Source of the DNA: Zerene cesonia
Taxonomy: Eukaryota > Arthropoda > Insecta > Lepidoptera > Pieridae
Reading direction: 5' to 3'
NCBI RefSeq assembly: GCF_012273895.1
Contig: NC_052104.1
Coordinates: forward strand, 6,634,001 to 6,698,000
Length of the DNA: 64,000 nt
Shown here: positions 62,550-64,000 of the stretch, piece by piece
How the letters are laid out: each line of letters begins with the position of its first letter
Numbering within the stretch: position 1 is the first letter of the stretch
Notes under the pieces: generated by a model
The model's database searches: none
Seen by the model: only the letters and a program-made list of their open reading frames with translations
Told to the model about the DNA's origin: nothing
Made by a program: the position numbers and the translations under genes

Positions 62550-62747
62550 CTAGCTGCGCCTCGCGGTTTCACCCACGTAATTCCGTATCCCGTAGGAATA
62601 TCGGGATAAAAAGTAGCCTTTATGTTAAGTCAGTTGTCCAGCTGTCTACGTACTAATTTTAATTGCAATCGGTTCAGCAGTTTTTGCGTGAAAGAGCAAC
62701 AAACACACGCATCCTTACAAACTTTCGCATTTATAATATTAGTAGGA
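62550..62747 (-). mobile_element. Non-autonomous Helitron, family 1, intact ends
   Basis: Minus strand: TCCTACTAATATTATAAATG start preceded by A, GCGCAGCTAG end followed by T. Confidence 0.8.
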
Positions 62748-64000
62748 TATATCTATATTAGTTTAATCATGAGAAAATAGTTCAGGATAAGATAATTTTT
62801 TTAGAAAAGAAAAAACTATCACGAAGCGCGATCAAATTATTTGTTATTTAAAAATTTATCACTTATCAAGAATTTAAATGCTATAAAATTAAAATTTACA
62901 TTTACTTCGGGATATTTTCACTAATGATTTTATATATATGGCTTAATAACTGATTCCTTACAGCTATTCTTACAATAATAAATTAAATACGCCAAATATA
63001 AGGAAACTAACTCTAATGACATTATAAATGTAACAAAGAATGTTAACTAAGTTAACATATTACAAGTTGAGAACAAGAATAAAGAATAAACGTCCGTATA
63101 AATACATCAACGATTTATGTTATAATCATAATAATAATAATTTATTAATAATTGATCTAACATTGACACATGCAGAACTACATTTACATTAATATAGACA
63201 ATTTTTGGTTTAAACTATAGTAGCAATTAAAAACATTGTCTTTATTACTAACGTTATATTATACACATGATATAGACACAATCAATCACATAGAGAGGTA
63301 TCTGCAATAATTTTTATAACGCCATTGGTACTGCCTTGTAAACCGCTTCACTATAATTGCATAAAACCATCCATTCGTGATTCAGCGAACCACCCTGATG
63401 CGCTGCCGATCTAACCTCTCCAACACATGCGTACCAACTGAGAATGAATCTTATGTCAAATATATGCACAAGCCCATTCAGGGTGTTTGGGGCACGACTC
63501 AGGTGATTTCCTGTATGAAATACCATAATCTCACAAGATCACTAATAACTGATAAGGATAAGGCCGTACAAGATATGCTCTTTTGATTTTTGTATATGGT
63601 TGTAAGGTTTCCTTTGTATACATTGTATACACTGTATTGAAGTGCTAAAATACCATTACCTCGCTCTTAGGTAAAGTAATCCTTGACCACAGGCATTCCT
63701 TTTATATATAGATTACGAGTCACGTTGTTTGTCCGCGACTTTGCACACCATGTGCAGTTTGATCCAACTTAAATCACGATAAAATATTACCGTACAGCAG
63801 TTTTCTTATAAAAAGTTTTCTTTTGGCGTAAATAAAAATATATGCTACAAGATAAATTCAAAAGTATTCAGATACAAAATCACAAGCGACTTTATATAAT
63901 TTTTTTTTATTATATAAGTTAAAACGTTATATACTGTGTAGTGCGTATGGCATTTATTAATTAAAATACCCATTACTATTTAAACCAAAACAGATTGTTC

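Larger units (their letters stand above)
53819..64000. other. Gene-poor region to the end of the window
   Basis: No gene I can support. Contains three Helitron-type elements (listed separately), a TTCG microsatellite and unclassified repeat fragments, for example about 60160-60360. One minus-strand open frame at 63314-63526 is discussed under findings. Confidence 0.5.

Noticed and set aside
1..64000. CRISPR array, prokaryotic operon or phage genes
   Set aside because: No regularly spaced repeats and no dense gene layout; intron structure and repeats show an insect genome.

Overview
This is eukaryotic genomic DNA, almost certainly from a lepidopteran (moth or butterfly). It is AT-rich, its genes are split into short exons with GT-AG introns, and its intergenic DNA is packed with repeat types typical of Lepidoptera: tRNA-derived SINEs, small non-autonomous Helitrons with a TC...CTAG architecture, and fold-back MITEs. 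The species cannot be told from the sequence. A run of exactly 1000 N (41781-42780) is an assembly gap. No prokaryotic or viral gene was seen.

Region 1 (1-32789) is a tandem array of six secreted trypsin-family (S1) serine protease genes, all on the + strand. Copies 1-3 (5'-truncated in the window at 285-6484; 10106-13956; 14729-18885) share one exon design and keep the His/Asp/Ser triad and trypsin-type Asp189. Copy 4 (19399-21174) is a serine protease homologue that has lost catalytic His and Ser, the activation site and two disulfides. Copies 5 and 6 (26075-28034; 28782-32789) are a second, catalytically intact subfamily with an extra intron in the last coding segment. All copies whose pro-region is visible carry a short light chain with a CxC motif. 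I infer extracellular proteolysis (digestive, immune or cuticular), but the substrate is unknown.

An acyl-CoA desaturase gene (21602-25065, - strand, 6 exons, 386 aa, all three histidine boxes) lies inside this array and converges on the protease homologue.

Region 2 (34048-39197) is a complete eight-exon tetraspanin of the TspanC8 type (274 aa; eight cysteines in the large loop). A second, homologous, in-frame version of its penultimate exon lies just upstream (38198-38311), giving an apparent mutually exclusive exon pair that swaps the end of the large loop and most of TM4.

Region 3 (49221-53807) is a five-exon gene for a 126-aa secreted protein with a signal peptide, two basic cleavage motifs and a C-terminal ...YCLYG. 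It has a good TATA/initiator promoter. I do not recognise it; it looks like a peptide precursor.

The rest (about 39.2-49.2 kb and 53.8-64 kb) shows no gene I can support. It holds Helitrons, SINE fragments, a fold-back hairpin and unclassified repeats. All gene models were joined by hand from splice sites and reading phase: every model complete in the window has a total coding length divisible by three and no internal stop.
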